The notes: generated from the sequence alone by a model not told the origin. A DNA stretch of 47,203 bases from an uncultured Actinomycetes bacterium (GCA_903860915.1 CAIOSJ010000007.1:1-47203); one strand, 5' to 3'; counted from the stretch's first letter, positions 36,751 through 45,926 are shown. Numbers and translations are program-made.

Positions 36751-38306
36751 ATGGTGCCGCGGCCCTCCTGTCGACATTGCGCGCCAATGGCGTGGACGTC
36801 TGTTTTGCCAATCCCGGCACCAGCGAAATGCACTTCGTCGCCGCTCTCGACACGGTGAGCGACTTTCGTGCGGTGCTCTGCCTCTTCGAGGGAGTAGCTA
36901 CTGGAGCGGCCGATGGCTACGCCCGCGTCACTGGTCGCCCCGCCGCAACCCTGCTGCACCTCGGGCCCGGACTGGGTAATGGTTGGGCCAATCTCCATAA
37001 CGCCCGACGTGCTCGCGTCCCTCTGATCAATATTGTCGGCGACCACGCCCTCCACCACGAGGAATTCGACGCACCCCTTCAGAGCGATATCGCCGCCGTC
37101 TCCTCGGCCGTGTCAACCTGGCACCGCCGAACCCTTGGCGCTGACGACCTTCCCCGTGACGCGGCTGATGCCGTCGCGGCCAGTTACGGACCTCCCGGCG
37201 CCATTGCCACCCTCGTGCTGCCCGCCGACGTGTCCTGGGGCGAACTGACCTCGATTCCCACGACCTGGCCGGTTCGACCTCGTGTGTCTCGCCCACGGCC
37301 CACTTCCGACGACCTCGACGCTGCCGCGAGGGCGCTCGCTCGAGACCGCAGTGCCCTTTTTCTGGGCGGCACAGCTCTCTGCACCGAGGGTCTCGCCCTC
37401 GCCAACCGAATAGCCACCGCGACCAATGCACGGGTTTTCAGTGAGACTTTCCCCGCCATCACTGACCGCGGAGCGGGTGTCGCCAGCGTGGAGCGAACTA
37501 TCTATCTCAGCGAATTCGCCATCTCTCAGTTCTCGGACATTGAACATCTCGTGCCCTTTGATGCGACTGAGCCCGTGGGATTTTTCGCCTACCCCGACAT
37601 CCCCTCACGGCTCCTCCCCGAGACTTGCGAGGTGCTGAGCGCGAGCGCCGTCGGCTTCGATGCCCTGAGTGCTCTACGGTCGCTGGTTGAGCACTTTGAC
37701 GCCCCCGAAGTAGAAATTCCCCACGGTGCGGTGCCCGACGCCCCCACCGGGGCCCTCACCACTCTTTCGATGGCTCAGGCCGTCGGGGCCACCTTGCCCG
37801 AGAATGTCATCGTCGTTGACGAATCCAATACTGGTGGCGTTCACCTCTACGGCGCGACGCGATTCTCCCCGCCACATCAGTGGCTCACCCTAACTGGTGG
37901 CGCCATTGGCTTTGCTCTCCCCACCGCCCTCGGGGCCGCGATCGGTGGTGGCGGACGGCGTGTGCTCGCCATCGAATCGGACGGGTCCATGATGTACACC
38001 CCCCAAGCCCTCTGGTCCATGGCCCGCGAGGGACTCGACGTCACCGTCCTCGTGCTCTCCAACCGTAGCTACGGCATCTTAAATCTCGAACTCTCTCGGG
38101 TGGGGGCAACCAGCACCTCGGCGGCTTCGCGACGACTACTCGACCTCACGGGGCCCGAGCTCTCCCTCTGCGCCATTGCGCGGGCGCAGGGAGTTCCCGC
38201 CACTCTCGTCACCTCGGCGGACGAACTCGTTGATGCCTTACGGCGTAGTTTTTCTACCCCGGGGCCCACTTTCATCGAGGCCATGCTCCCAGCGGGGCTG
38301 AGTTAG
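36747..38306 (+). CDS. Thiamine diphosphate enzyme, acetolactate synthase/benzoylformate decarboxylase type
   Basis: 519 aa. It has the three-domain ThDP architecture: the catalytic Glu48 in LCLFEGVATGAADGYARV, a central domain from about 190 to 320, and the diphosphate-binding block near residue 410 (IESDGSMMYTPQALWSMA, ending NRSYGI). The motif reads SDGS instead of GDGS, a small change from acetolactate synthase. Such proteins are often annotated 'acetolactate synthase large subunit', but no ilvH/ilvC is nearby, so a separate decarboxylase or lyase role is equally possible. The start is fixed by overlap with the helicase gene. The stop overlaps convergent xth by 4 bases. Confidence 0.88.
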   Translation: MNGAAALLSTLRANGVDVCFANPGTSEMHFVAALDTVSDFRAVLCLFEGVATGAADGYARVTGRPAATLLHLGPGLGNGWANLHNARRARVPLINIVGDHALHHEEFDAPLQSDIAAVSSAVSTWHRRTLGADDLPRDAADAVAASYGPPGAIATLVLPADVSWGELTSIPTTWPVRPRVSRPRPTSDDLDAAARALARDRSALFLGGTALCTEGLALANRIATATNARVFSETFPAITDRGAGVASVERTIYLSEFAISQFSDIEHLVPFDATEPVGFFAYPDIPSRLLPETCEVLSASAVGFDALSALRSLVEHFDAPEVEIPHGAVPDAPTGALTTLSMAQAVGATLPENVIVVDESNTGGVHLYGATRFSPPHQWLTLTGGAIGFALPTALGAAIGGGGRRVLAIESDGSMMYTPQALWSMAREGLDVTVLVLSNRSYGILNLELSRVGATSTSAASRRLLDLTGPELSLCAIARAQGVPATLVTSADELVDALRRSFSTPGPTFIEAMLPAGLS

Positions 38307-39067
38307 AAGGGTTCCAATTCAACGACCACTGGGGCGTGATCGGAAGGTTTCTCTCCCTTGCGTTGGTCGCGCGACACGTAACTAGCCCGCACCGACGGCA
38401 GCAGATTCGCACTCACGAGCAGAAGATCAATGCGGAGGCCACAACCCCGACGGAAGGAGCCGTTGCGGTAATCCCACCATGAAAAACAGGGTTCATCTGG
38501 GTGGAGATGTCGCGTGACGTCCACCACGCCCATTTCGATAATTTCCTGCACCGCGGTCCGTTCGGCTTCCGACACGTGCGTCGCTCCCAGAAAGGCCGAC
38601 GGGTCGTGGCAATCCAGGTCCGATGGAGCCACATTGAAGTCACCGCCGACGATGAGTCGTTGCCCGTCCGGTCGCCGCGCCACCAGGTCGCGTAGTGCGG
38701 CCAGCCAACGGAGCTTGTAGGCGTAGTGCGGGTCATCGAGGGCACGGCCATTGGGCACGTAGCAGGAGTACACCTGCAGTCCCCCACAGATCGCTCCAAT
38801 ACAACGCGCTTCGGGGTCGTCATCTCCAAAACCCCGCGTCACTTCTTCCAGACCAACGCGCGAAATGATCGCCACGCCGTTCCACTGGCCCTGCCCGTAA
38901 TGGGCTGCCTCGTAGCCCAACTCTCGCAAGGACTCAAAGGGAAATTTCGCGTCATTCTGCTTCGTTTCTTGCACCAGCAGAATGTCGAGGTCCTCACTGA
39001 GCAGGTAGGCCTCGACGCGAGTACGGCGGGCGGTCAGTGAATTGACGTTCCACGTGGCGACCTTCAC
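38303..39067 (-). CDS. xth: Exodeoxyribonuclease III / AP endonuclease
   Basis: 254 aa EEP-fold DNA repair enzyme. Asn7 (ATWNVNSL), Glu34 (LVQETKQND), the catalytic Tyr in YSCYVPNG, Asp/Asn in VGGDFNVAP, RIDLLLVS and the terminal SDHAPVV are all present. It cleaves at abasic sites and digests 3' ends. The open frame extends to 39391, but GTG 39067 gives the family's proper N-terminus (VKVATWNVN) and overlaps the FabZ-like stop by 4 bases. It is the last gene of the kgd operon. Confidence 0.94.
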   Translation of the reverse strand: MKVATWNVNSLTARRTRVEAYLLSEDLDILLVQETKQNDAKFPFESLRELGYEAAHYGQGQWNGVAIISRVGLEEVTRGFGDDDPEARCIGAICGGLQVYSCYVPNGRALDDPHYAYKLRWLAALRDLVARRPDGQRLIVGGDFNVAPSDLDCHDPSAFLGATHVSEAERTAVQEIIEMGVVDVTRHLHPDEPCFSWWDYRNGSFRRGCGLRIDLLLVSANLLPSVRASYVSRDQRKGEKPSDHAPVVVELEPF

Positions 39068-39498
39068 TCGCTGTCGACCACCACGAACATTATTTCCGCC
39101 TGAACCGCAAGAACTCCATTGAGTAATGCTCGGCCGCGTCCCGTGCCACCCCTCGCCGAGAGGCGCAGCATTTCGCACTCCAAAGTCACCGTATCTCCGG
39201 GAAGAACCGACTTTCGAAACCTGGCCTTTTCGACGCCGGCGAAGAGGGGAAGTTTTCGCGAATAACGCGAGTCGGCGAGCACGGCTACCGCACCACACTG
39301 CGCGATCGACTCGAGGAGCAGAACGCCCGGAGTGATGGGGCGTCCGGGGAAATGGCCGGCGAAGAAGGGTTCGTCCGGACCGAGCGTCCAACGAGCGGTG
39401 GCGCGCTCACCGGGGACAATTTCTATCATCTCGTCGAGCAATAAGAACGGGGCGCGGTGGGGCAACCAATCTTCGGGTCGAAGAGACAGACTGCTCAC
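39064..39498 (-). CDS. FabZ-like 3-hydroxyacyl-ACP dehydratase
   Basis: 144 aa hot-dog fold protein. LPHRAPFLLLDEM near the start, then GHFPGRPITPGVLLLESIAQ with catalytic His49 and Glu63, match FabZ closely. FabZ dehydrates 3-hydroxyacyl-ACP in fatty acid synthesis. Since Actinobacteria often use other dehydratases, this could serve a specialised lipid pathway. It is coupled by 4-base overlaps to the NYN-domain gene upstream and xth downstream. Confidence 0.9.
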   Translation of the reverse strand: MSSLSLRPEDWLPHRAPFLLLDEMIEIVPGERATARWTLGPDEPFFAGHFPGRPITPGVLLLESIAQCGAVAVLADSRYSRKLPLFAGVEKARFRKSVLPGDTVTLECEMLRLSARGGTGRGRALLNGVLAVQAEIMFVVVDSE

Positions 39499-40526
39499 CG
39501 CAGGGCCAACTCCGCAATACGACGCACCGAGTCAACGCTGAGGAGGGTGAACTGGTGCACCTCCCCGCGCTGTAAGACGTCGCGTGCTCGCGAGGGTGCG
39601 GGGTTACCCAAATTCGTCGTCGGTGCGTAACACTCAATCGGCGTACCGTCACTGAGATTTACTCCAATAACCGCTCCGTGCGAGGTGAAGCTTCGCACTT
39701 CTCCGGTCACCTTGGAGCGCAACTTATAGGCCCGAATGAAGCGCTCAAAGTCCGCTTCGGGGTTGACCGGCTGTCGACCACGACGAAGTGCGACCACCGG
39801 AGCTGCGAGCTCGACCTGGGTCCGGGCGTCCTCCTTGCTCGGCTTGGGGAGCTTCTTGGCAACGCCGCCCTTGACCTTGATAACCTTCGCTGTCCTGGGC
39901 GCCGCGGGCTCTTTTTTCACCGAGGGTGACTTTTCCTTCGGGACCGCTTTGGCGGGCTTCGGGACCGCTTTGGCGGGCTTCGCGACTTTCGCGACCTTGC
40001 TCGTGGGCGTCAAGGTGGCGCCAATCTGCGGGACCTCACCATTCGGCAGGGCCACGGTGAGCTTCCTCACCGGTCGGGTGGACTTCGCACCGCGAACGGG
40101 AAGTCGAGGCGTAAAGACCCAGCCCACGCCGGGAACCGGCTTGCCGCCAGTGAGGCGATCCGGCTCAAAGAGCCAGGGGTGCTCGTCATGAAATTCCTGG
40201 AAGGAGTCATTACTAAGAACCACCGCCCCGATGCGAACAGCGATCTTCAAAATAAAAGCGTCCCCTCGACCAATGGCCCCAGCCGGTGGAGTGACAATTT
40301 CGCCGGCTAATTCGGCCTCTTTGAATCGAGAGCGGTCCTCGGGCGCGACGCGATGCTCGAAAGTAGCGTCAGCCACGACAATCACTTCGGCCCCGGGAAA
40401 TTCCTCTAAGTAGGCCGTTACGGCCGCGTCCAGCTGATCGAGGCTCGGCGTGGTGCGTCCCTCAGTGGCAATATTGGAACCGTCCACGACCACCCGGTGG
40501 CGCGGTGGCGCCTTCGAAGCGCTCAC
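39495..40526 (-). CDS. NYN (Zc3h12a-like) ribonuclease domain protein with S1-like C-terminus
   Basis: 343 aa in three parts. Residues about 10-150 form a PIN/NYN nuclease-like domain: VVVDGSNIATEG (Asp15), VIVVADATFEHR, AIGRGDAFILKIAVRIGAVVLSNDSFQEF with further acidic residues, and an EHPWLFEPDR segment. Residues about 165-240 are a Lys/Pro/Ala-rich linker with a KPAKAVP repeat encoded by a 2 x 21-base tandem repeat (39936-39977). The last 80 or so residues resemble an S1/OB RNA-binding fold (KVTGEVRSFTSHGAVIGVNL). The architecture predicts an RNase. It overlaps kgd by 4 bases. The target RNA is unknown. Confidence 0.82.
   Translation of the reverse strand: MSASKAPPRHRVVVDGSNIATEGRTTPSLDQLDAAVTAYLEEFPGAEVIVVADATFEHRVAPEDRSRFKEAELAGEIVTPPAGAIGRGDAFILKIAVRIGAVVLSNDSFQEFHDEHPWLFEPDRLTGGKPVPGVGWVFTPRLPVRGAKSTRPVRKLTVALPNGEVPQIGATLTPTSKVAKVAKPAKAVPKPAKAVPKEKSPSVKKEPAAPRTAKVIKVKGGVAKKLPKPSKEDARTQVELAAPVVALRRGRQPVNPEADFERFIRAYKLRSKVTGEVRSFTSHGAVIGVNLSDGTPIECYAPTTNLGNPAPSRARDVLQRGEVHQFTLLSVDSVRRIAELALR
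39936..39977. repeat. Two tandem 21-base units in the NYN gene linker
   Basis: The unit CTTCGGGACCGCTTTGGCGG plus one base occurs twice exactly, encoding KPAKAVP repeats in the basic linker. It is a likely slippage-prone site that could vary in length among strains. Confidence 0.8.
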
Positions 40527-43500
40527 CCGACGGCTCGGGTCATGAGATCAGCCTGTTCCGCCGCGTGCACGAGCCCCGAGCCGGTAGCGGGGCTCGCCGA
40601 CTCGACGCGAGCGACGTGACGCAGTGAGTAGTGATCTCGCGACACTTTGTGCATCTGGTGGTGGACGAAATACCACGCGCCCATGTTTTCCGGCTCTTCT
40701 TGCAGCCAGACCAACTCGTTGAAATTGGGGTAGGTGGCCAGAATTTCGTCAATGCGTTCCTGGGGCCACGGGTAGACCTGTTCCACGCGCACTACGGCGA
40801 CGGTGCTCGCCCCGAGCGCGTCACGACGAGCGAGGGCTTCGTGGCCCACCTTTCCGGAAGCGAGAACCACCCGCGTCACGTCGGTAACTTTTGCCGCGGC
40901 GTCATCGAGCACGGTCTGGAAAGAACCATGCTCCAAATCGACCATGGGCGAGCGCATCTCTTTGGCGCGCAACATCGACTTTGGCGTAAAGACGACGAGC
41001 GGGGTGGAGTGGCTACGTCGCACCTGACTGCGCAGCAGGTGGAAATACTGACTGGCCGACGTGGGTATTGCGATGCGCAGATTGTTACGCGCGCTCAGGG
41101 TCAAGAAACGCTCGATGCGACCACTGGAGTGCTCCGGGCCCTGCCCCTCGTAGCCGTGGGGCAACAGCATCACCAAGCTGGCTCGCTGGCCCCACTTGTC
41201 CTCGGCCGCCACTAAAAAGTTGTCGATAATGATTTCGGCGCCGTTCACGAAGTCACCGAACTGCGCCTCCCACAGCACGAGTGAGCTGGTGGCTTCGACG
41301 GAGTAGCCGTATTCAAAGCCCAGGGCAGCGTATTCACTGAGGAACGAGTCCCGCACGGTGAAGGTGCCGGTTGCTCCATCGAGGTGACTCAGCGGCACGT
41401 ACTGGGCCGCGGTGACGTAGTCAATCAGCGCCGCGTGGCGGTGCGAGAAGGTACCCCGCCGGGAGTCTTGCCCCATGAGGCGAACATTGGTTCCCTCGTG
41501 TAGCAGGGTCCCGAAGGCGAGGGCTTCGCCCAGGGCCCAATCCACTTCGCCACCAGCCACCATTTCGTCGCGTTGCTGGAATTGACGCTCTAATTTCGGA
41601 TGAATAGTAAAGCCCTCGGGCACCTGCGACGTGGCCCTGCTCAGCGTGAGCAAACTCGCGAGCTCCACGCCGGTCGGGGGTGCGAGAAGGTCTACGGGGA
41701 CCTCGTGAACGGGCACACTTTCGAGCACTGGTTTGGGAACGGTGCGCACTTCGTCCAGCACGCCCTGTAACTGTGCGTTAAAGGCATCCAGCATCGCCTC
41801 GGCCTCTTCAATCGTGAGATCGCCGCGTCGAATCAGAGTCTCGGTGTAGAGCTTCCTCACCGAGCGAGTGGCGTCAATTACCTTGTACATCAAGGGTTGG
41901 GTGTAACTCGGGTCGTCGCCCTCATTATGTCCGTGACGTCGGTAGCACACCAGATCAATCACCACGTCGCGGTGGAATCGCGCACGGTAGTCAAAGGCCA
42001 ACTGCGCGGCCCGCGCGCAGGCCTCGGGATCGTCCCCGTTGACGTGGATAATCGGCGCTTGAATCATTTTGGCCACGTCAGTCGGGTAGAAGCTTGATCG
42101 CGCTGATTCGGGCGACGTAGTGAAACCCACCTGGTTATTGATCACGAGGTGAATCGCCCCACCGATGCGGTAGCCCGAGAGCTGGGACATATTTAAGGTC
42201 TCGGCCACGACTCCCTGCCCGGCGAAGGCGGCGTCACCGTGAATGAGAATGGCGAGGTAGGGGAAGACCTCCGGCGGCAGTGCCGTCCCGGTACCGTCGG
42301 AGGGGGCGAGCACGGTGTCTTGCTTGGCGCGAACGATGCCCTCTACGACGGGACTTACGGCCTCGAGGTGCGAAGGGTTGGACGCCATTGAGACCTCGAC
42401 CCGGGCACCGCTACGGCTCGTAAACACTCCGTGGGCGCCCTTGTGGTACTTCACGTCGCCCGAGCCCTGCACGCTCTGCGGATCGAGGTTGCCTTCGAAT
42501 TCCGAGAATATGTCGGAGTAACTCTTACCCACAACGTTGGCCAAAACGTTCAGTCGGCCACGGTGCGCCATACCAATAACGGCTTCGCTCACTCCGTTTT
42601 CCGCCGCCGCACTGAGCATGGTGTTGAGCGCGACAATGGTAGATTCTCCGCCCTCGAGGCCGAAGCGCTTTTGTCCAACGTAGCGCGTATGTAAGAAGCG
42701 TTCAAAGACTTCGGCCGAGTTGAGTCCCGACATGATGTACAGCTGATCATCGATCGAGGGATGGATGGATACGCCCTCGAGACGCTCTTGGAACCACTTC
42801 TTTTGCTGCGGGTCCATGATGTGCATGTACTCCACGCCCATCGTGCGACAGTAGGCCTCGCGCAAGATAGTGAGGACTTCTTCGAGAGTGGCTTCGTAAC
42901 GACCCGCCACGCCGTCCACGATGAAGCTTCGTTGCAAATCCCACATGGAGAGTCCGTAGGTCGAAAGATCAAGTTCGGCGTGCAGCTGTGGCGGCTCCAC
43001 ATTCAGGGGGTCGAGGTGCGCATTCAGGTGGCCCCGAACGCGGTACATGTTGATGAGCTCCTGCACGCGGATGTTCTTGAGAACGTGCTCGTCCACGTTG
43101 GGTTCGCTCGCTACCGAACGGTCATTCGCGAAGCGAGTCGGTTCGTAGGGAACGCCCATCGCGGCGAAGATCTCGTCGTAGAAGCCGTGACCGCCGGTCA
43201 GACATTCGGCTACGTACTTTAAAAAGAGTCCAGATTCGGCACCCTGGATAATGCGGTGATCGTAGGTGGAAGTGAGCGTGACCACCTTGCCCACCCCGAG
43301 TTCTGCCAGCACCCGCGGGTTGGCCGCTTCGAACCCGGCCGGCCAACCAAGAGCACCGACACCGAAAATCGCGCCCTGGCCGGGCATGAGTCGGGGCACG
43401 GACTGCACTGTCCCAATGGTCCCGGGGTTGGTCAATGACACCGTCGCACCCGTGAAATCATCCACGCCAGCCGTACCGGCGTGGACTTTTCGAATTTTGT

Positions 43501-44119
43501 CTTCGTAGGCCAACAGGAATCCGCGGAAGTCGTAGGTGTCGGCATCGGCAATGACCGGCACAAGCAGTGTGCGAGAGCCGTCAGACTTCTCAACGTCAAC
43601 CGCCAGACCCAGGGCCACGTGCTCGTGGCGCCGAACGCCCGGGGTGCCCTTTTCGTCGACGGCGTCGACGAAAGAAGAGTTGAGACCCGTCACCACGCCC
43701 AGACCCTTAATCATGGCGAAGGCGATGAGGTGGGTGAAGGAAATTTTTGCGCCGGTTGTGCGCGCCAGTGATTCGTTGAGCGCGGAGCGATTGATTTCCA
43801 GGAGGCGGGCCGATACGGTTCGCACGCTGGTCGCCGTGGGCACGCTGAGTGAGGCATTCATATTGGAAACAATCCGCGCCGCAGCACCGCGAAGTGGGAG
43901 CGCTAGGGCGTCAATGCTGCCCGCCGGTCGCGGCTCAGAACTTACGGTCGATGGCACCGATGGAATGGGACTGCGCTGGTAATCGACGAAAAATTCTCGC
44001 CACGAGGCCGCGATGCTATTGGGGTCCGCCAAAAAACGGTCGTACATGTCGTCGACCAACCAGGCGTTGGGACCAAAGGACCCGGAACGATTCGATGCGC
44101 TATCTGAGGGGGGAGTCAC
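40523..44119 (-). CDS. kgd: Multifunctional 2-oxoglutarate metabolism enzyme (Kgd)
   Basis: 1198 aa fusion typical of Actinobacteria. The start GPNAWLVDDMYDRFLADP is the E1o N-terminus. An E2o-like acyltransferase domain (about 80-310) contains STYDHRIIQGAESG, with the catalytic His near residue 286. The E1o part has MAHRGRLNVL (about 515), the ThDP motif HGDAAFAGQGVVAETLNM ending INNQ (about 630), and LMGQDSRRGTFSHRHA (about 880). It runs the 2-oxoglutarate dehydrogenase step of the TCA cycle with lipoyl-E2 and E3 partners, and can also give carboxylyase and carboligase products. GTG 44119 has TAGGCT 6 bases upstream. It leads an overlapping operon with the NYN, FabZ-like and xth genes. Confidence 0.97.
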   Translation of the reverse strand: MTPPSDSASNRSGSFGPNAWLVDDMYDRFLADPNSIAASWREFFVDYQRSPIPSVPSTVSSEPRPAGSIDALALPLRGAAARIVSNMNASLSVPTATSVRTVSARLLEINRSALNESLARTTGAKISFTHLIAFAMIKGLGVVTGLNSSFVDAVDEKGTPGVRRHEHVALGLAVDVEKSDGSRTLLVPVIADADTYDFRGFLLAYEDKIRKVHAGTAGVDDFTGATVSLTNPGTIGTVQSVPRLMPGQGAIFGVGALGWPAGFEAANPRVLAELGVGKVVTLTSTYDHRIIQGAESGLFLKYVAECLTGGHGFYDEIFAAMGVPYEPTRFANDRSVASEPNVDEHVLKNIRVQELINMYRVRGHLNAHLDPLNVEPPQLHAELDLSTYGLSMWDLQRSFIVDGVAGRYEATLEEVLTILREAYCRTMGVEYMHIMDPQQKKWFQERLEGVSIHPSIDDQLYIMSGLNSAEVFERFLHTRYVGQKRFGLEGGESTIVALNTMLSAAAENGVSEAVIGMAHRGRLNVLANVVGKSYSDIFSEFEGNLDPQSVQGSGDVKYHKGAHGVFTSRSGARVEVSMASNPSHLEAVSPVVEGIVRAKQDTVLAPSDGTGTALPPEVFPYLAILIHGDAAFAGQGVVAETLNMSQLSGYRIGGAIHLVINNQVGFTTSPESARSSFYPTDVAKMIQAPIIHVNGDDPEACARAAQLAFDYRARFHRDVVIDLVCYRRHGHNEGDDPSYTQPLMYKVIDATRSVRKLYTETLIRRGDLTIEEAEAMLDAFNAQLQGVLDEVRTVPKPVLESVPVHEVPVDLLAPPTGVELASLLTLSRATSQVPEGFTIHPKLERQFQQRDEMVAGGEVDWALGEALAFGTLLHEGTNVRLMGQDSRRGTFSHRHAALIDYVTAAQYVPLSHLDGATGTFTVRDSFLSEYAALGFEYGYSVEATSSLVLWEAQFGDFVNGAEIIIDNFLVAAEDKWGQRASLVMLLPHGYEGQGPEHSSGRIERFLTLSARNNLRIAIPTSASQYFHLLRSQVRRSHSTPLVVFTPKSMLRAKEMRSPMVDLEHGSFQTVLDDAAAKVTDVTRVVLASGKVGHEALARRDALGASTVAVVRVEQVYPWPQERIDEILATYPNFNELVWLQEEPENMGAWYFVHHQMHKVSRDHYSLRHVARVESASPATGSGLVHAAEQADLMTRAVG

Positions 44120-44125
44120 CCGCCT

Positions 44126-44158
44126 AGCCTAGGGCGCATCGGTCACCTTGCTCAAGGT
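44126..44158. promoter_or_regulatory. Divergent control region of kgd and the 44193 hydrolase gene
   Basis: For kgd (minus), TTGAGC (44155-44150), an 18-base spacer and TAGGCT (44131-44126) sit 6 bases before GTG 44119, a plausible -35/-10 set for a leaderless transcript. Overlapping the -35 is a perfect inverted repeat ACCTTG-CT-CAAGGT (44145-44158), which could be an operator blocking kgd transcription. Confidence 0.45.
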
Positions 44159-44179
44159 TCACTTCGGGGTAATTTCCGG

Positions 44180-44185
44180 TAAGTT
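44180..44185 (+). promoter_or_regulatory. Putative -10 box (TAAGTT) for the 44193 hydrolase gene
   Basis: TAAGTT is followed by 7 bases and GTG 44193. This supports that GTG rather than the upstream TTG at 44148, which lies inside the kgd promoter. Confidence 0.45.
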
Positions 44186-44192
44186 CGCTTCC

Positions 44193-45002
44193 GTGTCAGC
44201 TTCTTCGATTACCCCGAGGGGCCTCGTACCTCCCGCGGCTCCACTCGTCGCGGGGCTCGCCGCGTGGCAGCGGCAGGTCGAGGGAGCCAGTGCCACCCTC
44301 ATTTGCGTTCACGGGGGCCTCGACCGAGGTGGCTCCTTTGCCCGTATCGCACGCCGAAGCGAGCATTTCAACGTCGTGGCCTACGACCGTCGCGGGTACC
44401 AAGGGAGTCGTGGTCGCCAGCCCATCGATCTCAACGGTCACATCGACGACCTGTGCGCCATCGCCACTGCGGTCCAGTCCCTCGGGCCCGTCATCGTTCT
44501 CGGCCACAGTTACGGCGGGGTCGTCGCGATTGGGGCTGCCCTTCGACGACCTGATCTCTTCGCTCTTCTGGTCACCTACGAAGCCCCCCTCCCCTGGATT
44601 TATCTTCGGCCGGGGTTTACCAATGACCTCCACGAGGACCCTAGTGAGGAGGCGGAGCAATTCTTTCGCCGCATGGTCTCGTCCGCCGCGTGGGATCGTC
44701 TGAGTGATGACGACAAGGCCTCCCGACGGGCGGACGGCATCGCTCTGTTGGACGATTTGCGGACCTTGCGCGGTAGCGCCCCCTACGAACTCGCCACGCT
44801 CGAGATTCCCTGCGTGTACGCCTACGGCGACGGCCCGCATCAGATCTACTACGAGGAACTCGTCCAACACTTGGTGGCGACTTCACCGGTCTTTCGAGCC
44901 ACTTCGCTCCTCGCCGCCAACCACGGAGCCCACCTCTCTAACCCTGACCAGTTACTGAAATTAATCACTGACGAATGGACGCACCTATGCGCATTGCCAT
45001 AA
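44193..45002 (+). CDS. Alpha/beta hydrolase
   Basis: 269 aa. The oxyanion block VHGGLDRGGSF, nucleophile elbow LGHSYGG (Ser106), a likely Asp in AYGDGPHQ and His in ANHGAHLS make a complete hydrolase. The YDRRGYQGSRG and RRPDLFALLVTYEAPLPW segments fit small esterase or lyase families. The substrate is unknown. GTG 44193 is preferred over TTG 44148 because of the TAAGTT box. The end overlaps the epimerase gene. Confidence 0.85.
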   Translation: MSASSITPRGLVPPAAPLVAGLAAWQRQVEGASATLICVHGGLDRGGSFARIARRSEHFNVVAYDRRGYQGSRGRQPIDLNGHIDDLCAIATAVQSLGPVIVLGHSYGGVVAIGAALRRPDLFALLVTYEAPLPWIYLRPGFTNDLHEDPSEEAEQFFRRMVSSAAWDRLSDDDKASRRADGIALLDDLRTLRGSAPYELATLEIPCVYAYGDGPHQIYYEELVQHLVATSPVFRATSLLAANHGAHLSNPDQLLKLITDEWTHLCALP

Positions 45003-45895
45003 CTGGATCCACTGGCCTCATCGGTCGCCACCTCACGCGCGCTCTGCTGGAACGTGGGGACAGCGTCATCGCCTTCAGCCGGCCCTCGAGTAATGCCGTG
45101 AACGTCCCCATCATCCGCTGGGACCCGGAGCTAAATTTCATGAACGCCGCCGACCTGACCGCGGTGGGACAGCTCGACGCGGTGGTTCACCTAGCCGGTG
45201 CGGGCGTGGCTGATCGGCGTTGGACGTCCCGGCGCAAGGCACTGATTTTGGAATCACGAACCCGAAGCACTGAACTGCTCGCTGCCCGCCTTGGCGATCT
45301 CGCGAGTCCGCCCCAGATTCTCCTCTCGAGTTCCGCCATTGGCTATTACGGCTCGTGCGGCGCGAAGGTACTCACCGAGCAATCACCGACGGGATCGGGT
45401 TTTCTCGCCGAGGTGTGTCAGGCCTGGGAGGGGGCTACTAGTTCGCTACGGGGCAGCGACATTGTCGTCACCACCGCCAGGACCGGAATTGTGCTCACCG
45501 CGGACGGTGGCGCACTGGGTAAGCAACTGCCCCTCTTCAAGGCGGGCCTCGGTGGTCAATTGGGATCGGGTGAGCAATTTGTCAGCTCGATTTCTCTGGA
45601 CGACCAGATACGCGCCATGCTCTTCCTCCTGGAGCACCCCACCCCCGGACCCGTCAACCTCGTTGGGCCAGATCCGGTCACCAACAAGCAGTTCACGCAT
45701 GAATTAGCGACGCTTCTTCATCGCCCGGCCCTCTTTCGCGTACCACGGGTAGCCCTCGCGGCCGCTCTCGGCGCCGAACTGTGTGACGAGGCCCTCCTCG
45801 CTAGTCAACGCGTTCGACCCGAGGTGCTCCTGCAGGCTGGTTTTGACTTTCGACACCCCACGAACGCCCTCGCGCTCGCCGCCGCACTCGCCTAA
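44987..45895 (+). CDS. TIGR01777 family epimerase-like protein
   Basis: 302 aa NAD(P)-binding SDR-type fold with a GSTGLIGRHL nucleotide-binding motif at the start. Typical TIGR01777 marks follow: DAVVHLAGAGVADRRWT, SRTRSTELLA, SSSAIGYYG, the SSISLDDQIRAMLFLLEHP loop and NLVGPDPVTNKQF, ending in the DUF1731 tail (PALFRVPRVALAAALG). Its molecular role is not established; the Escherichia coli relative is YfcH. ATG 44975 is an alternative start giving four extra residues. It overlaps the hydrolase gene by 16 bases. Confidence 0.9.
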   Translation: MRIAITGSTGLIGRHLTRALLERGDSVIAFSRPSSNAVNVPIIRWDPELNFMNAADLTAVGQLDAVVHLAGAGVADRRWTSRRKALILESRTRSTELLAARLGDLASPPQILLSSSAIGYYGSCGAKVLTEQSPTGSGFLAEVCQAWEGATSSLRGSDIVVTTARTGIVLTADGGALGKQLPLFKAGLGGQLGSGEQFVSSISLDDQIRAMLFLLEHPTPGPVNLVGPDPVTNKQFTHELATLLHRPALFRVPRVALAAALGAELCDEALLASQRVRPEVLLQAGFDFRHPTNALALAAALA

Positions 45896-45926
45896 GAGGA
45901 AACTCCCACCATTTCCCTACGGGCAG

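Noticed and set aside
39068..39391. Longer start of xth
   Set aside because: The extension overlaps the FabZ-like gene and adds no family sequence. GTG 39067 gives the normal N-terminus.
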